Assembly (NCBI GenBank): GCA_034190295.1
Contig: JAXHSW010000006.1
Span: forward strand, 1 to 64,000
Direction: 5' to 3'
Origin: Okeania sp034190295
GTDB lineage: Bacteria > Cyanobacteriota > Cyanobacteriia > Cyanobacteriales > Microcoleaceae
Length of the DNA: 64,000 nt
Part shown: positions 18,501 to 27,301 of the stretch, piece by piece
Layout of the letters: each line of letters opens with the position of its first letter
Position numbering within the stretch: position 1 is the stretch's first letter
Made by a program: the position numbers and the translations under genes
Notes under the pieces: generated by a model
What the model saw: only the letters and a program-made list of their open reading frames with translations
Told to the model about the DNA's origin: nothing
Databases searched by the model: none

Positions 18501-20289
18501 GGCTTACTTAAAACCTATATTTTTACTTTTTAATTTATTTATAAAGTTTATAAAGTTGTATTTTTATTGATTTATTTTAATTGTCTTTTCTGATTTTTTG
18601 GGTAACTATGTTATTATCTGGAAAAATTAGCGATCCCTAATCACAAATGTTAAATTTATTAAACTATTAAAAAAAACAGCACCTGAAAAAATTATCACAT
18701 CCCAATCAAAACCCGATCGTCATCTTGTGATAGACGATCGATATTGCAACACAAACTTATTTTAATCTCAATAATTAAATTTTAAAGTTATTTGTAAATT
18801 TTTTTTAATATCTTTATATAAAGATTTATGAATCTTATAAATAAATGGGAAATTAGGGAATATCTGAAATATAAATGGTGAAGTTATCTATGTAAACGAT
18901 CGCTATCACAAAAAAAGCAATTGCTAATACCAAGATTTTATCTCGATCCTTTATCTTTTTATTTTTGGTTTAATTTCCAGCTGTTTAGACGGTGTTTAGA
19001 ATTGGTTGGAGTTTGTAGACGCGGAGCGGCTTGTCGAAGACTGTCCCCATCCATTTTTTCTTCCTTCTTCAAGGGTTTAATACCCCACAGTCACTCGCAG
19101 CAACAATTCCATTAGTGGGGTGAGAATTACCATCGACCGCATTCTCAGTTTGACTGACTACTTCTGCAAGTGGGTAGCGTTAACGCGCGTCAAAAGTCTG
19201 AACTCAGAAGTAAGAAGTTAACCCACCCCTAACCCCTCCCAGGAGGGGAAGTAGGGGATTTGAGCTCCGCTCCAAAAATATTTGGTTGTGCAGAGCGTAA
19301 AGTGTGGGATTCGCCTGCGTAGGGCCCGCATATCTAATCTAAAAGCACCGATCTATAAAGTTTTTAGGATTTTTGTCGGGAAAAAAGTGCAAATTTTTCA
19401 CCCTTTAAGACCAAAAAGTTAGGACGAAAGACAGACACTTCCCAGAAAGATACAGGTACAATTATTCCTCCTACTTTCGAGCAGACCGCACTTCCCACAC
19501 GAACCACACGAACCACACGAACCAACTTCCCACACGAACCAACTTCCTTGACGCACTACCAAATATTTCGTCTTAAAAAGGGGGGTTGCGCGACCCAATT
19601 ATTTTGATAAAAAATTAGCTTTAGCACATAACTATTAGACATCTCCAGAAGAGAGGTATGGAGGTATGGAGGTATGGAGGGGGAAATAACTGATAATTTC
19701 TGTACGATAATTGATTTGATTTGTTATTTTTGGAGCTGTCTATTAGAGTTGTCGCTAAATAGATAAAAAAAAGCGCTCAAATTAAGACACAGCAGTAATT
19801 CCAGACGTTTTTATCTTAGGAGTGCTAAAATCCTTACTTGACTTGGGTTTGCCAGTTTTTTTTAGTTATAAAGCAACAACTCCATTATAACCTAACTTGA
19901 CTATTTACAAAAAATTTTAAGAATTTGATAGACAATAGTTGGTATAAAATAGACAATTGAGTGGTCTGGAAATCCACTATTTTTGATAGTTACGCTACCG
20001 TTCTATATGGGTGGTGTATTGCACCAGATATATCCCTGAAAAAAATATCTAATACCATTTATCAAAAATTTTTCGACATTTTCTTGAGTAGGAGAGTAGG
20101 GGAGTGGGGGAGTGGGGGAGAAGTAAACATAAGAATAATTAACATTAAATGAGCTGCTAATTAGGAAAAAGGTAATTTAACCTGTGTTAATTACTTAATA
20201 ACTGAAGTGCTGCCTAAATATAGCATTAATGCATGGGAATTGGTATAAAATATAAAATTGACAATGTAAACCTGAAGGACACCTGAACA
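18501..20289. other. 1.8-kb intergenic region with short repeats, no gene recognised
   Basis: Short frames at 18921-19115 and 19961-20152 lack a ribosome binding site and family resemblance. The region carries a direct repeat of ACCACACGA (19493-19550, four or more copies), a family-2 element (19636-19742), a GC-rich repeat fragment at 19210-19260 and a GGAGTGGGGGAG run at 20095-20115. The last 70 bp presumably contain the acnB promoter. Confidence 0.55.
19636..19742. mobile_element. Family-2 inverted-repeat element (MITE-like)
   Basis: Bounded by TAGACATCTCCA and TGGAGCTGTCTA, 12-bp inverted repeats with one mismatch. The interior contains GGGGGAAATAACTGATAATT and TCTGTACGATAATTGATTTG, shared with copies near 13085-13156, 14054, 48827-48952 and 53977-54190. 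Confidence 0.65.
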
Positions 20290-22899
20290 ATGTTAGACAA
20301 CTATGACAATCACGTTAAACAACGGGCAGATTTAGGAATCCCACCACTGCCACTAGATGCCCAACAAACATCAGAATTATGCGAACTGCTGAAAAATCCA
20401 CCTACGGGAAAAGAAGAAAAATTAATGGCATTACTGCGCGATCGCGTACCACCAGGAGTAGATGAAGCAGCTTATGTCAAAGCAGGATTTCTCACAGGTA
20501 TTGCCAAAGGAGAAATCACCAGTCCTCTAATTTCCCCCACCTACGCAGTGGAACTATTAGGAACAATGGTCGGCGGTTATAACGTCCAATCTCTGATTGA
20601 GCTACTTAAATCAGAAAATTCGGAACTAGCAAACACAGCAGCTAAAGCTTTAAGCAAAATTCTGCTAGTATATGATGCCTTCAACGACGTTATAGAATTG
20701 GCACAAACCAACCCCTACGCCAAACAAGTAGTAGATTCTTGGGCAGCAGCAGAATGGTTTACCACTTCCCCCCAACTCCCAGAAAAAATTACCGTCACTG
20801 TCTTCAAAGTTCCTGGGGAAACCAACACCGACGACCTTTCACCGGCCCCCCATGCCACTACCCGTCCCGACATCCCACTCCACGCATTAGCTATGCTAGA
20901 GTCAAAAATGCCGGAAGGGTTGAAAACTATTGCGGAATTAAAACAAAAAGGTCATCCCGTTGCCTACGTTGGAGATGTAGTCGGTACAGGTTCATCCCGG
21001 AAATCTGCCTGTAACTCAGTTTTATGGCACATTGGAGAAGACATTCCCCATATTCCCAATAAGCGATCGGGAGGATATATCCTCGGTGGTAAAATTGCTC
21101 CGATTTTCTTCAACACTGCTGAAGACTCTGGCGCATTACCCATCGAATGTGATGTTACTAAAATGGAAACAGGAATGGTAATAACTATTCATCCCTACAA
21201 AGGAGAAATAACCAACGAAGCAGGAGAAATAATTTCCACATTCACCCTCAAACCAGAAACCATCTTCGACGAAGTACAAGCAGGGGGACGAATTCCTCTA
21301 TTAATTGGGCGTACCCTCACTGACAAAACCCGCAACGCCCTGGGATTAGAAACCAGCACTGCATTTACCCGTCCCCAAATGCCTGAAGATACAGGTAAAG
21401 GGTTTACCTTAGCCCAGAAAATGGTGGGTAAAGCTTGCGGTTTACCAGGAGTTCGTCCGGGAACAGCTTGCGAACCATTGATGACGACCGTGGGTTCTCA
21501 AGATACTACCGGACCTATGACGCGAGATGAAATGAAGGAACTTGCTTGTCTTGGTTTCAGTGCTGATTTAGTAATGCAGAGTTTCTGCCACACGGCTGCT
21601 TATCCTAAACCAGTGGATATTAAGACTCACAAACAGTTACCAGATTTCTTTTCTGCTCGTGGTGGGGTAGCGTTGCGTCCGGGAGATGGAATTATTCACT
21701 CTTGGTTAAACCGGATGTTGTTACCGGATACGGTGGGAACTGGTGGTGATTCTCATACCCGTTTTCCTCTGGGAATTTCGTTTCCTGCGGGTTCTGGTTT
21801 AGTAGCTTTTGCAGCAGCTCTGGGTTTAATGCCATTGGATATGCCAGAATCTGTTTTGGTTCGGTTTAAGGGTAAGTTACAACCGGGCGTAACATTGCGG
21901 GATATTGTGAATGCTATTCCCTATGTGGCGATTCAAAAAGGGTTGTTAACTGTTGCGTTGGAGAATAAGAAAAATGTATTCTCTGGGCGAATTATGGAAA
22001 TGGAAGGTTTGCCAGATTTGAAGGTTGAGCAAGCTTTTGAATTGACGGATGCGACTGCGGAACGTTCCTGTGCTGGTTCGACGATTAAGTTGGGTACGGA
22101 GACTGTTTCTGAGTATCTGCGTTCTAATATTACGTTGTTGAAAAATATGGTGGCGCGGGGTTATCCGGATGCACGGACTATTATGCGTCGGGTTGCTAAG
22201 ATGGAACAATGGTTGGCAAATCCAGAGTTGATGTCTGGGGATGCTGATGCGGAGTATGCAGAAGTTATTGAGGTAGATTTGAACGAAATCAAGGAACCTA
22301 TTGTGGCGGCACCCAATGACCCGGATAATATTAAATTGATGTCGGAATGTGCGGGGGATAAGATTGATGAGGTGTTTATCGGTTCCTGCATGACGAATAT
22401 CGGTCATTATCGTGCTGCTGCGAAAGTGTTGGAAGGTGCTGGTCCTGTGAAGGGAGTTTTGTGGATTTGTCCGCCAACTCGGATGGATGAGAAACAGTTG
22501 CGTGAAGAGGGAATGTATGGTGTATTTGCTGCTGCTGGTGCGCGGACGGAAATGCCTGGATGTTCCTTGTGTATGGGAAATCAAGCGCGGGTGAAAGATG
22601 GCGTGACTGTGTTCTCGACTTCGACCAGGAATTTTAATAATCGCATGGGTAAAGGCGCTCGTGTTTATTTGGGTTCGGCAGAATTGGCGGCGGTTTGTGC
22701 GCTGTTAGGTCGAATTCCGAGTGTGGATGAGTATTTGGAGATTATGAAGGAGAAAGTCGATCCGTTTGCGGGAGATTTGTATCGGTATTTGAATTTCGAT
22801 CAAATTGCTGGTTTTGAGGATGAAGGTCGGGTGATTCCGTTGGAGGAGATGCCGAAGATTGAGGAGATTTTGGGAATGCCAGTTAGTGTTGGTAAGTAG
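20290..22899 (+). CDS. acnB: Bifunctional aconitate hydratase 2 / 2-methylisocitrate dehydratase
   Basis: 869 residues, the usual AcnB length. It isomerises citrate to isocitrate in the TCA pathway through a [4Fe-4S] cluster. The N-terminal HEAT-like domain (about 1-160) precedes the swivelling domain (about 165-385), which includes NTDDLSPAPHATTRPDIP, followed by the catalytic core. Cluster ligands are visible as the Cys of GSCMTNIGHYR and the two of CSLCMGNQARV near the C-terminus. GTGSSRKSACNS is a substrate-binding segment. The ATG at 20290 is preceded by GAAGGACACC, a plausible ribosome binding site. It is monocistronic, with a terminator 17 bp after the stop. Confidence 0.97.
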   Translation: MLDNYDNHVKQRADLGIPPLPLDAQQTSELCELLKNPPTGKEEKLMALLRDRVPPGVDEAAYVKAGFLTGIAKGEITSPLISPTYAVELLGTMVGGYNVQSLIELLKSENSELANTAAKALSKILLVYDAFNDVIELAQTNPYAKQVVDSWAAAEWFTTSPQLPEKITVTVFKVPGETNTDDLSPAPHATTRPDIPLHALAMLESKMPEGLKTIAELKQKGHPVAYVGDVVGTGSSRKSACNSVLWHIGEDIPHIPNKRSGGYILGGKIAPIFFNTAEDSGALPIECDVTKMETGMVITIHPYKGEITNEAGEIISTFTLKPETIFDEVQAGGRIPLLIGRTLTDKTRNALGLETSTAFTRPQMPEDTGKGFTLAQKMVGKACGLPGVRPGTACEPLMTTVGSQDTTGPMTRDEMKELACLGFSADLVMQSFCHTAAYPKPVDIKTHKQLPDFFSARGGVALRPGDGIIHSWLNRMLLPDTVGTGGDSHTRFPLGISFPAGSGLVAFAAALGLMPLDMPESVLVRFKGKLQPGVTLRDIVNAIPYVAIQKGLLTVALENKKNVFSGRIMEMEGLPDLKVEQAFELTDATAERSCAGSTIKLGTETVSEYLRSNITLLKNMVARGYPDARTIMRRVAKMEQWLANPELMSGDADAEYAEVIEVDLNEIKEPIVAAPNDPDNIKLMSECAGDKIDEVFIGSCMTNIGHYRAAAKVLEGAGPVKGVLWICPPTRMDEKQLREEGMYGVFAAAGARTEMPGCSLCMGNQARVKDGVTVFSTSTRNFNNRMGKGARVYLGSAELAAVCALLGRIPSVDEYLEIMKEKVDPFAGDLYRYLNFDQIAGFEDEGRVIPLEEMPKIEEILGMPVSVGK

Positions 22900-22915
22900 G
22901 TAGGTAGATAATTTG

Positions 22916-22945
22916 AGGGTGGGTTAATTCCCGCCCTTTAATTTT
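22916..22945 (+). terminator. Rho-independent terminator of acnB
   Basis: AGGGTGGG (22916-22923) pairs with CCCGCCCT (22930-22937) with one G-T pair around TTAATT, followed by TTAATTTT. Confidence 0.7.
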
Positions 22946-23094
22946 AATTCCTATAATTTTTTCTCTTCTAGTATTTAGCGTCAGTGCATCCCTGCCTTAT
23001 TGAAATGTAGAATAATGCTATAATACAATTCTAATTAAAGTCAATTTATGCTCCAGCTATTTTGACGCAACATTTATTCTAGCTAATAAATAAA

Positions 23095-24189
23095 GTGAGA
23101 AAAAATCAAAATATCCTACCACTAAATCAAATTCTTTTAACAGACTGCATTAACTTACTAAAAAGTCTTCCCGATGAATCTGTTGACTTAGTAGTTTCAT
23201 CACCTCCCTACAATTTAGGAAAAGAATATGAAGCGAGAAAAGCTTTAGAAATTTATTTTGAAGAACAAACTTTGATTCTGCAAGAATGCACTAGAATTCT
23301 CAAAAATACAGGTTCTCTATTTTGGCAAGTTGGTGCTTTTTCTGAGAAAGGAATGTTAATACCTCTAGATATACGCTTTTTTCCCATCCTAGAATCCTGC
23401 GATTTAATTCCAAGAAATAGAATTATTTGGGCTAGACAACATGGTCTCCACGCTCGGAAAAAATTTTCTTGTCGCCACGAAACAATTCTCTGGTTTAGCA
23501 AATCGGATACTTATACATTTAATTTAGATGCTATTCGAGTACCTCAAAAATATCAGAATAAAAAACACTATAAAGGGAATAAAAAAGGGGAATTTTCCTG
23601 TAATCCTGATGGTAAAAATCCGGCAGATATTTGGTTATTTAGAAACGTTAAACATAATCACGAAGAGCAAACTATACATCCATGTCAATTTCCAGAAGAC
23701 TTAGTAGCTAGAATAATATTAGCTACTACAAATCAAGGCGAAATAGTTCTCGATCCTTACATTGGTTCCGGAACTGTAGCTGTTGTTGCTAGGGAATATG
23801 AAAGATATTTTATAGGTGCTGAAACTGAGACAAAATATTATCAGGTAGCATTACGTCGCCTTGAGGAAAAACCAGACACAAATAATTGTTTTCCTAATTT
23901 GAAAACTTTACGAGATTATGTTGAAAAAACTGGTTTACCAATTGAACAATTCAGATTTGATTTACAAGTAGGTCAAAAACCTACAGAAAGAAGTAAATCT
24001 AAAATATATCCAGAACAATATCATTTGCAAGAAATGGAAAATCGGTTACTTTATGAAGAAACTGCTTTTGCTGCTGATATTAGAGGTGAAAAACGGCCTG
24101 TTGATACTAAATTAAATGGGAATGGTAAAAAAACTCAAAAGTCAACCAAACAAGAAACACAATTAGAACTAGATTTATGGAGAGAATGA
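23095..24189 (+). CDS. Type II DNA methyltransferase, SPPY (N4-cytosine-like) type
   Basis: 364 residues from a GTG start at 23095. The catalytic motif IV is SSPPYN at 35-40 and the SAM-binding motif I (DPYIGSGTVAV, about 220) comes after it, so this is a beta-group amino-methyltransferase. SPPY is the spelling typical of N4-cytosine enzymes, whereas adenine enzymes mostly have DPPY. The C-terminal ~80 residues are a charged extension. The gene is convergent with a BglII-like endonuclease gene 7 bp away, and M.BglII is itself an N4-cytosine enzyme (established knowledge), so the pair probably recognises an RGATCY/AGATCT-like site. Upstream of the GTG no Shine-Dalgarno sequence is visible, so the start is uncertain. 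Confidence 0.87.
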   Translation: MRKNQNILPLNQILLTDCINLLKSLPDESVDLVVSSPPYNLGKEYEARKALEIYFEEQTLILQECTRILKNTGSLFWQVGAFSEKGMLIPLDIRFFPILESCDLIPRNRIIWARQHGLHARKKFSCRHETILWFSKSDTYTFNLDAIRVPQKYQNKKHYKGNKKGEFSCNPDGKNPADIWLFRNVKHNHEEQTIHPCQFPEDLVARIILATTNQGEIVLDPYIGSGTVAVVAREYERYFIGAETETKYYQVALRRLEEKPDTNNCFPNLKTLRDYVEKTGLPIEQFRFDLQVGQKPTERSKSKIYPEQYHLQEMENRLLYEETAFAADIRGEKRPVDTKLNGNGKKTQKSTKQETQLELDLWRE

Positions 24190-24196
24190 ATGTGAT

Positions 24197-24862
24197 TTAC
24201 ATCAAATTGAAAGTTGGTTTATTTCTTGGAGATTCTGATGCAATTATCTGACATTGACAACTTTTTTGATTTTTAATTGTTCTCGATCTTTGTCCTTGAT
24301 ATTCAGTCCAAACAGATGAGATTGTAGTATTAATACTCTCAAATAATCCCACCAATCTGATTGGTACATCAAAAACTTTATATTCTGTTAATGCTGTTAG
24401 TTGCTTAACAGCTTGCTCATAATAAAGAGTGCTATTAGAAGCTGGAAACATCGACGCTTTCGTAATGATAATAGCTAATTTAGTAATACTGTTTGAAAAA
24501 ATTGTTTCTGCTTGAAAAAATAGCTCTGAGCGCAGAGTATTATTTTGTAAAAAAGAATAGTGAGAAAATTGGAATTCAACTATTACACCTTTTTTAGCAC
24601 AGTCAATGTCTTGACCAAAAAAATTATATTCTTTTGGAATAGGAACATTTGCTTTCCAACCTAAGTTAACCAATTCTGTTTTAATATATTCGTTTGTTCC
24701 TACTGGATCAAAAATAGGATTACCGTGAATACCTTTTTGAGATGAAGCTTTGATATGAAGTGGCATATTTCCAAGTACCATTTCAATTTCATTCCATTCA
24801 GCTTGGTAATTTTTAGATATGACAATATCTGCTAAATTAAAATCCACAAACTGAATTAACAT
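24197..24862 (-). CDS. BglII/BstYI-type restriction endonuclease
   Basis: 221 residues. The active site QDIDCAKKGVIVEFQF gives D87, E96 and Q98. The 9- and 2-residue spacings are exactly those of BglII (D84, E93, Q95), an unusual PD-(D/E)XK variant in which the Lys is replaced by Gln. LRSELFFQAETIF and MFPASNSTLYYEQA downstream are also typical of this family as I know it. Expected specificity is a GATC-centred palindrome (AGATCT or RGATCY), which is inference. It follows the controller gene by 8 bp on the minus strand and converges on the cognate methyltransferase. It appears intact. Confidence 0.85.
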   Translation of the reverse strand: MLIQFVDFNLADIVISKNYQAEWNEIEMVLGNMPLHIKASSQKGIHGNPIFDPVGTNEYIKTELVNLGWKANVPIPKEYNFFGQDIDCAKKGVIVEFQFSHYSFLQNNTLRSELFFQAETIFSNSITKLAIIITKASMFPASNSTLYYEQAVKQLTALTEYKVFDVPIRLVGLFESINTTISSVWTEYQGQRSRTIKNQKSCQCQIIASESPRNKPTFNLM

Positions 24863-24870
24863 AGTTATTT

Positions 24871-25113
24871 TTATTGTATTTCTTCAAGCAGTTTTTCAAT
24901 GAAAGCAAGGGGGTCAATTTCAAGAGCTTCAGCAATTTCTAAGAATTCAATTAAATCTAGGCGACGTTCTCCTCGTTCATATTTAGAAACATAGGATTGA
25001 GGTCGCGAAAGTTTCACAGACAGCTCTACTTGTGTTATGTTTATTTCCTTTCGAGCTTCTATTAGTAATTCGCGAAATCGATGGTACTTCCTACTAAAGA
25101 CAGACTTAGGCAA
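24871..25113 (-). CDS. XRE-type controller (C) protein of the restriction-modification system
   Basis: 80 residues, all helix-turn-helix. ITQVELSVKLSRPQSYVSKY is the XRE DNA-binding core, followed by YERGERRLDLIEFLEIAEAL. Size and position, 8 bp upstream of the endonuclease and co-directional, are those of C proteins that delay endonuclease expression after entry into a new host. An inverted repeat 56 bp upstream of its start (25169-25189) is the likely operator. Confidence 0.83.
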   Translation of the reverse strand: MPKSVFSRKYHRFRELLIEARKEINITQVELSVKLSRPQSYVSKYERGERRLDLIEFLEIAEALEIDPLAFIEKLLEEIQ

Positions 25114-25168
25114 ATTTTGTTATAGTTAGCATTATTTAGGTCATACTCAAGGATAAAACTTATTCTCA

Positions 25169-25189
25169 AATAACCCAATATAGGTTATT
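25169..25189. promoter_or_regulatory. Inverted repeat, candidate controller-protein operator
   Basis: AATAACC (25169-25175) and GGTTATT (25183-25189) form a 7-bp perfect inverted repeat with a 7-bp spacer in the divergent region between the C-protein gene and the methyltransferase unit starting at 25248. Position and symmetry suit a C-box, although the sequence is not the classical GACT-type box. Confidence 0.45.
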
Positions 25190-25247
25190 AGGGCTTTGTA
25201 GCTTATATGTGTAGAGTTTAGTTATGAAAAATAATCAATAAAATATT

Positions 25248-25553
25248 ATGCTACGCACCAATAAGGATATATTAGCTATTGGATTGGCAAGATATGACTC
25301 AGATCGGGGTGGTTCCCAAGAAGATGACCGCACAGGAGGTTATCGTAATTGTGCAGATGAAATACTTGCTTATGCAAAAAGCCATAATCTCTCAACTAAA
25401 GTCATTTTTATTAACGATGGTCCTGGTCTACTTTTAGGTTCAATGTGGGATGATTATAGCACTCTAGAAGCAAGTGGAAATGGTAAAATCATGGTACTAA
25501 CTCTGAGAATGATTTCAGAGCGTTTAACTATTAAATGGCTACGTTCTAAATAA
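25248..25553 (+). CDS. 101-residue protein, possibly a fragment of a restriction enzyme
   Basis: The frame starts MLRTNKDILAIGLARYDSDR and contains GGSQEDDRTGGYRNCADEIL and VIFINDGPGLLLGSMWDDYS. These segments look like a conserved C-terminal piece of a type II restriction endonuclease partnered with a DPPF/DPPY methyltransferase, but I cannot name the family. At 101 residues it would be only the end of such a protein, and no N-terminal part lies upstream (25114-25247), so it is either a remnant or a short stand-alone protein. It is 20 bp upstream of the methyltransferase and likely co-transcribed. No ribosome binding site precedes its ATG, which fits a remnant. Confidence 0.5.
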   Translation: MLRTNKDILAIGLARYDSDRGGSQEDDRTGGYRNCADEILAYAKSHNLSTKVIFINDGPGLLLGSMWDDYSTLEASGNGKIMVLTLRMISERLTIKWLRSK

Positions 25554-25573
25554 TAAAATAACAAGGAGAAAAA

Positions 25574-26884
25574 TTGGCGACAGGTATACCTAAAACAAAA
25601 TGGAATGGCGATTATAATTCCACAAATAACGATACAAATATTTCCACATTAACGAGTGAAATATCTCTCTCATATCAAGGAAAAATATCAGAAGATGAAA
25701 TTTTAGCCTTACCAACAGCAAAAGTTGAGAAAGTGCATCAAATAGGTGATGAGATTAATCAGTTATATTATGGAGATAATTTACCTATTTTATTGTCATT
25801 TTTAGAAAATCAAGATGTCAAAGGCAAAGTCAAACTGATTTATATCGACCCTCCTTTCGCTACTAAAAGCGTATTTCAATCCCGCTCTCAATCTAATGCT
25901 TACTCTGATTTATTAGGAGGAAGTCAATATCTAGAATTTATGCGTAAACGACTAATTGTTCTCAGAGAAATTTTAGCTAACGACGGTTCTATTTATATTC
26001 ATCTTGATGATAATATGGCTTTTGATATCAAAATTATTATGGATGAAATTTTCGGTCGGAAAAACTTTAGAAACTGGATTACTCGCAAAAAATGTAATCC
26101 TAAGAATTACACTAAAAAAACTTACGGAAATGTCTCAGACTTTATTTTATTTTATACAAAATCAGATGATTATATCTGGAATAGACCTTTTGAAGAATGG
26201 ACAGAAGAACGAGCAAATAAAGAATATCCGTATATTGAAGTAGAAACAAATCGTCAGTATAAAAGAGTTCCTATTCATGCACCAGGTACTAGAAATGGAG
26301 AAACAGGTAAATCTTGGCGTGGTATGAATCCTCCTCCTGGTAAACATTGGCAATTTTCACCTCAAAAGTTAGATGAAATGGATACAAAAGGAGAAATATA
26401 TTGGTCTAAAAATGGTAATCCTAGACGTAAAGTTTATTTAGATAGAAGTAATGGAATTCCGGTGCAAGATATTTGGCTGAATTATCGAGATGCACATAAT
26501 CAAAACATTAAAATTACAGGATATCCAACAGAGAAAAATCCCGATTTATTGAATCGAATTATCCAAGCTTCATCTAATCCTAACGATTTAATTATTGATT
26601 GTTTTTCTGGTTCTGGAACTACATTAGCTGTTGCTTCTGGATTAGGGCGAAAGTGGATAGGAATTGATAATAGTTTGGAGGCTATAGAAACAATTGTTAA
26701 GCGTTTAACAAAAGGATGTGAATTGATGGGAGATTTCGTCAGTCAGAGAAAGTCTGTAGGAAAACAACTATCTTTGTTTGATAACTTACCATCTGCTCAA
26801 AAACATATTACTAATAATTTTTCCCTTTATGCGGTTAAATCACTTGGCAAAGATTTGAAAGAAATTATTCATCTATATTTTTAA
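25574..26884 (+). CDS. DNA methyltransferase, beta group with DPPF motif
   Basis: 436 residues from a TTG start at 25574, chosen because AAGGAG lies 5 bp upstream. Motif IV is IDPPFATKSVF at 91-101, and motif I (FSGSGTTLAVA, about 340) follows, giving beta-group order. DPPF is used by both N6-adenine and N4-cytosine enzymes, so the modified base is open. The central region (about 150-330) is the likely target-recognition domain. It is downstream of the 101-residue restriction-enzyme-like fragment, which suggests a second restriction-modification unit that has lost its nuclease and become a solitary methyltransferase. Confidence 0.88.
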   Translation: MATGIPKTKWNGDYNSTNNDTNISTLTSEISLSYQGKISEDEILALPTAKVEKVHQIGDEINQLYYGDNLPILLSFLENQDVKGKVKLIYIDPPFATKSVFQSRSQSNAYSDLLGGSQYLEFMRKRLIVLREILANDGSIYIHLDDNMAFDIKIIMDEIFGRKNFRNWITRKKCNPKNYTKKTYGNVSDFILFYTKSDDYIWNRPFEEWTEERANKEYPYIEVETNRQYKRVPIHAPGTRNGETGKSWRGMNPPPGKHWQFSPQKLDEMDTKGEIYWSKNGNPRRKVYLDRSNGIPVQDIWLNYRDAHNQNIKITGYPTEKNPDLLNRIIQASSNPNDLIIDCFSGSGTTLAVASGLGRKWIGIDNSLEAIETIVKRLTKGCELMGDFVSQRKSVGKQLSLFDNLPSAQKHITNNFSLYAVKSLGKDLKEIIHLYF

Positions 26885-26905
26885 GTATTAAAATAGTAGT
26901 TAATT

Positions 26906-27187
26906 ATGCCTTATATTATCACTAGCTGAACTGCTGAATCTAACTACAAACTGCGTCTTATTTATTCTGATGGCAGTGAGATTATTGTAGATTTTCAACC
27001 TATTATTAACCAAGGTGGAGTTTTTGTACCTTTATCCGATCCAGATTTTTTTTCACAAGTAAAATTAGGAGAGGGTGGTAGATATATTGAGTGGGATGGA
27101 GGAATAGATTTTTGTGCAGATGCTTTATGGTTTGAAGCACATCCTAATGATAATCTTTTGAATCTTTCTACTACCGAATTTGTATAA
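26906..27187 (+). pseudogene. DUF2442-family gene interrupted by an in-frame TGA
   Basis: A continuous 94-codon frame from the ATG at 26906 to the TAA at 27187 has a single TGA at codon 8 (26927-26929). After it the product reads TAESNYKLRLIYSDGSEIIV... then GGVFVPLSDPDFFSQVKLGE...YIEWDGGIDFCADALWFE, a complete DUF2442 domain (NYKL, D-G, VF-PL-DPxxFxxV, W-x-G-x-D). DUF2442 genes often pair with DUF4160 genes in antitoxin-like modules; none is seen here. The stop lies near the usual start of the domain, and no alternative ATG, GTG or TTG follows in a sensible place, so it is most simply a nonsense pseudogene. A sequencing error is possible. Confidence 0.7.
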
Positions 27188-27301
27188 ATTGTTTGAAAAT
27201 ATTTTGAGCTAGTTAGCAAGTGAAGATAAGTAGTTATAGATAGGTAAGTTGAGGGTAGGCGATCGCTCACCCTTTGAAGGTAGTTGCTGAGTTGGCAATA
27301 G

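Noticed and set aside
21946..22584. 212-residue frame antisense to acnB
   Set aside because: It is a shadow of strong codon use in acnB; there is no family resemblance and no ribosome binding site.
26906..27187. Selenocysteine or other recoding at the TGA of the DUF2442 gene
   Set aside because: No selenocysteine insertion context is visible, the family has no such residue, and another gene nearby is interrupted by TAA.
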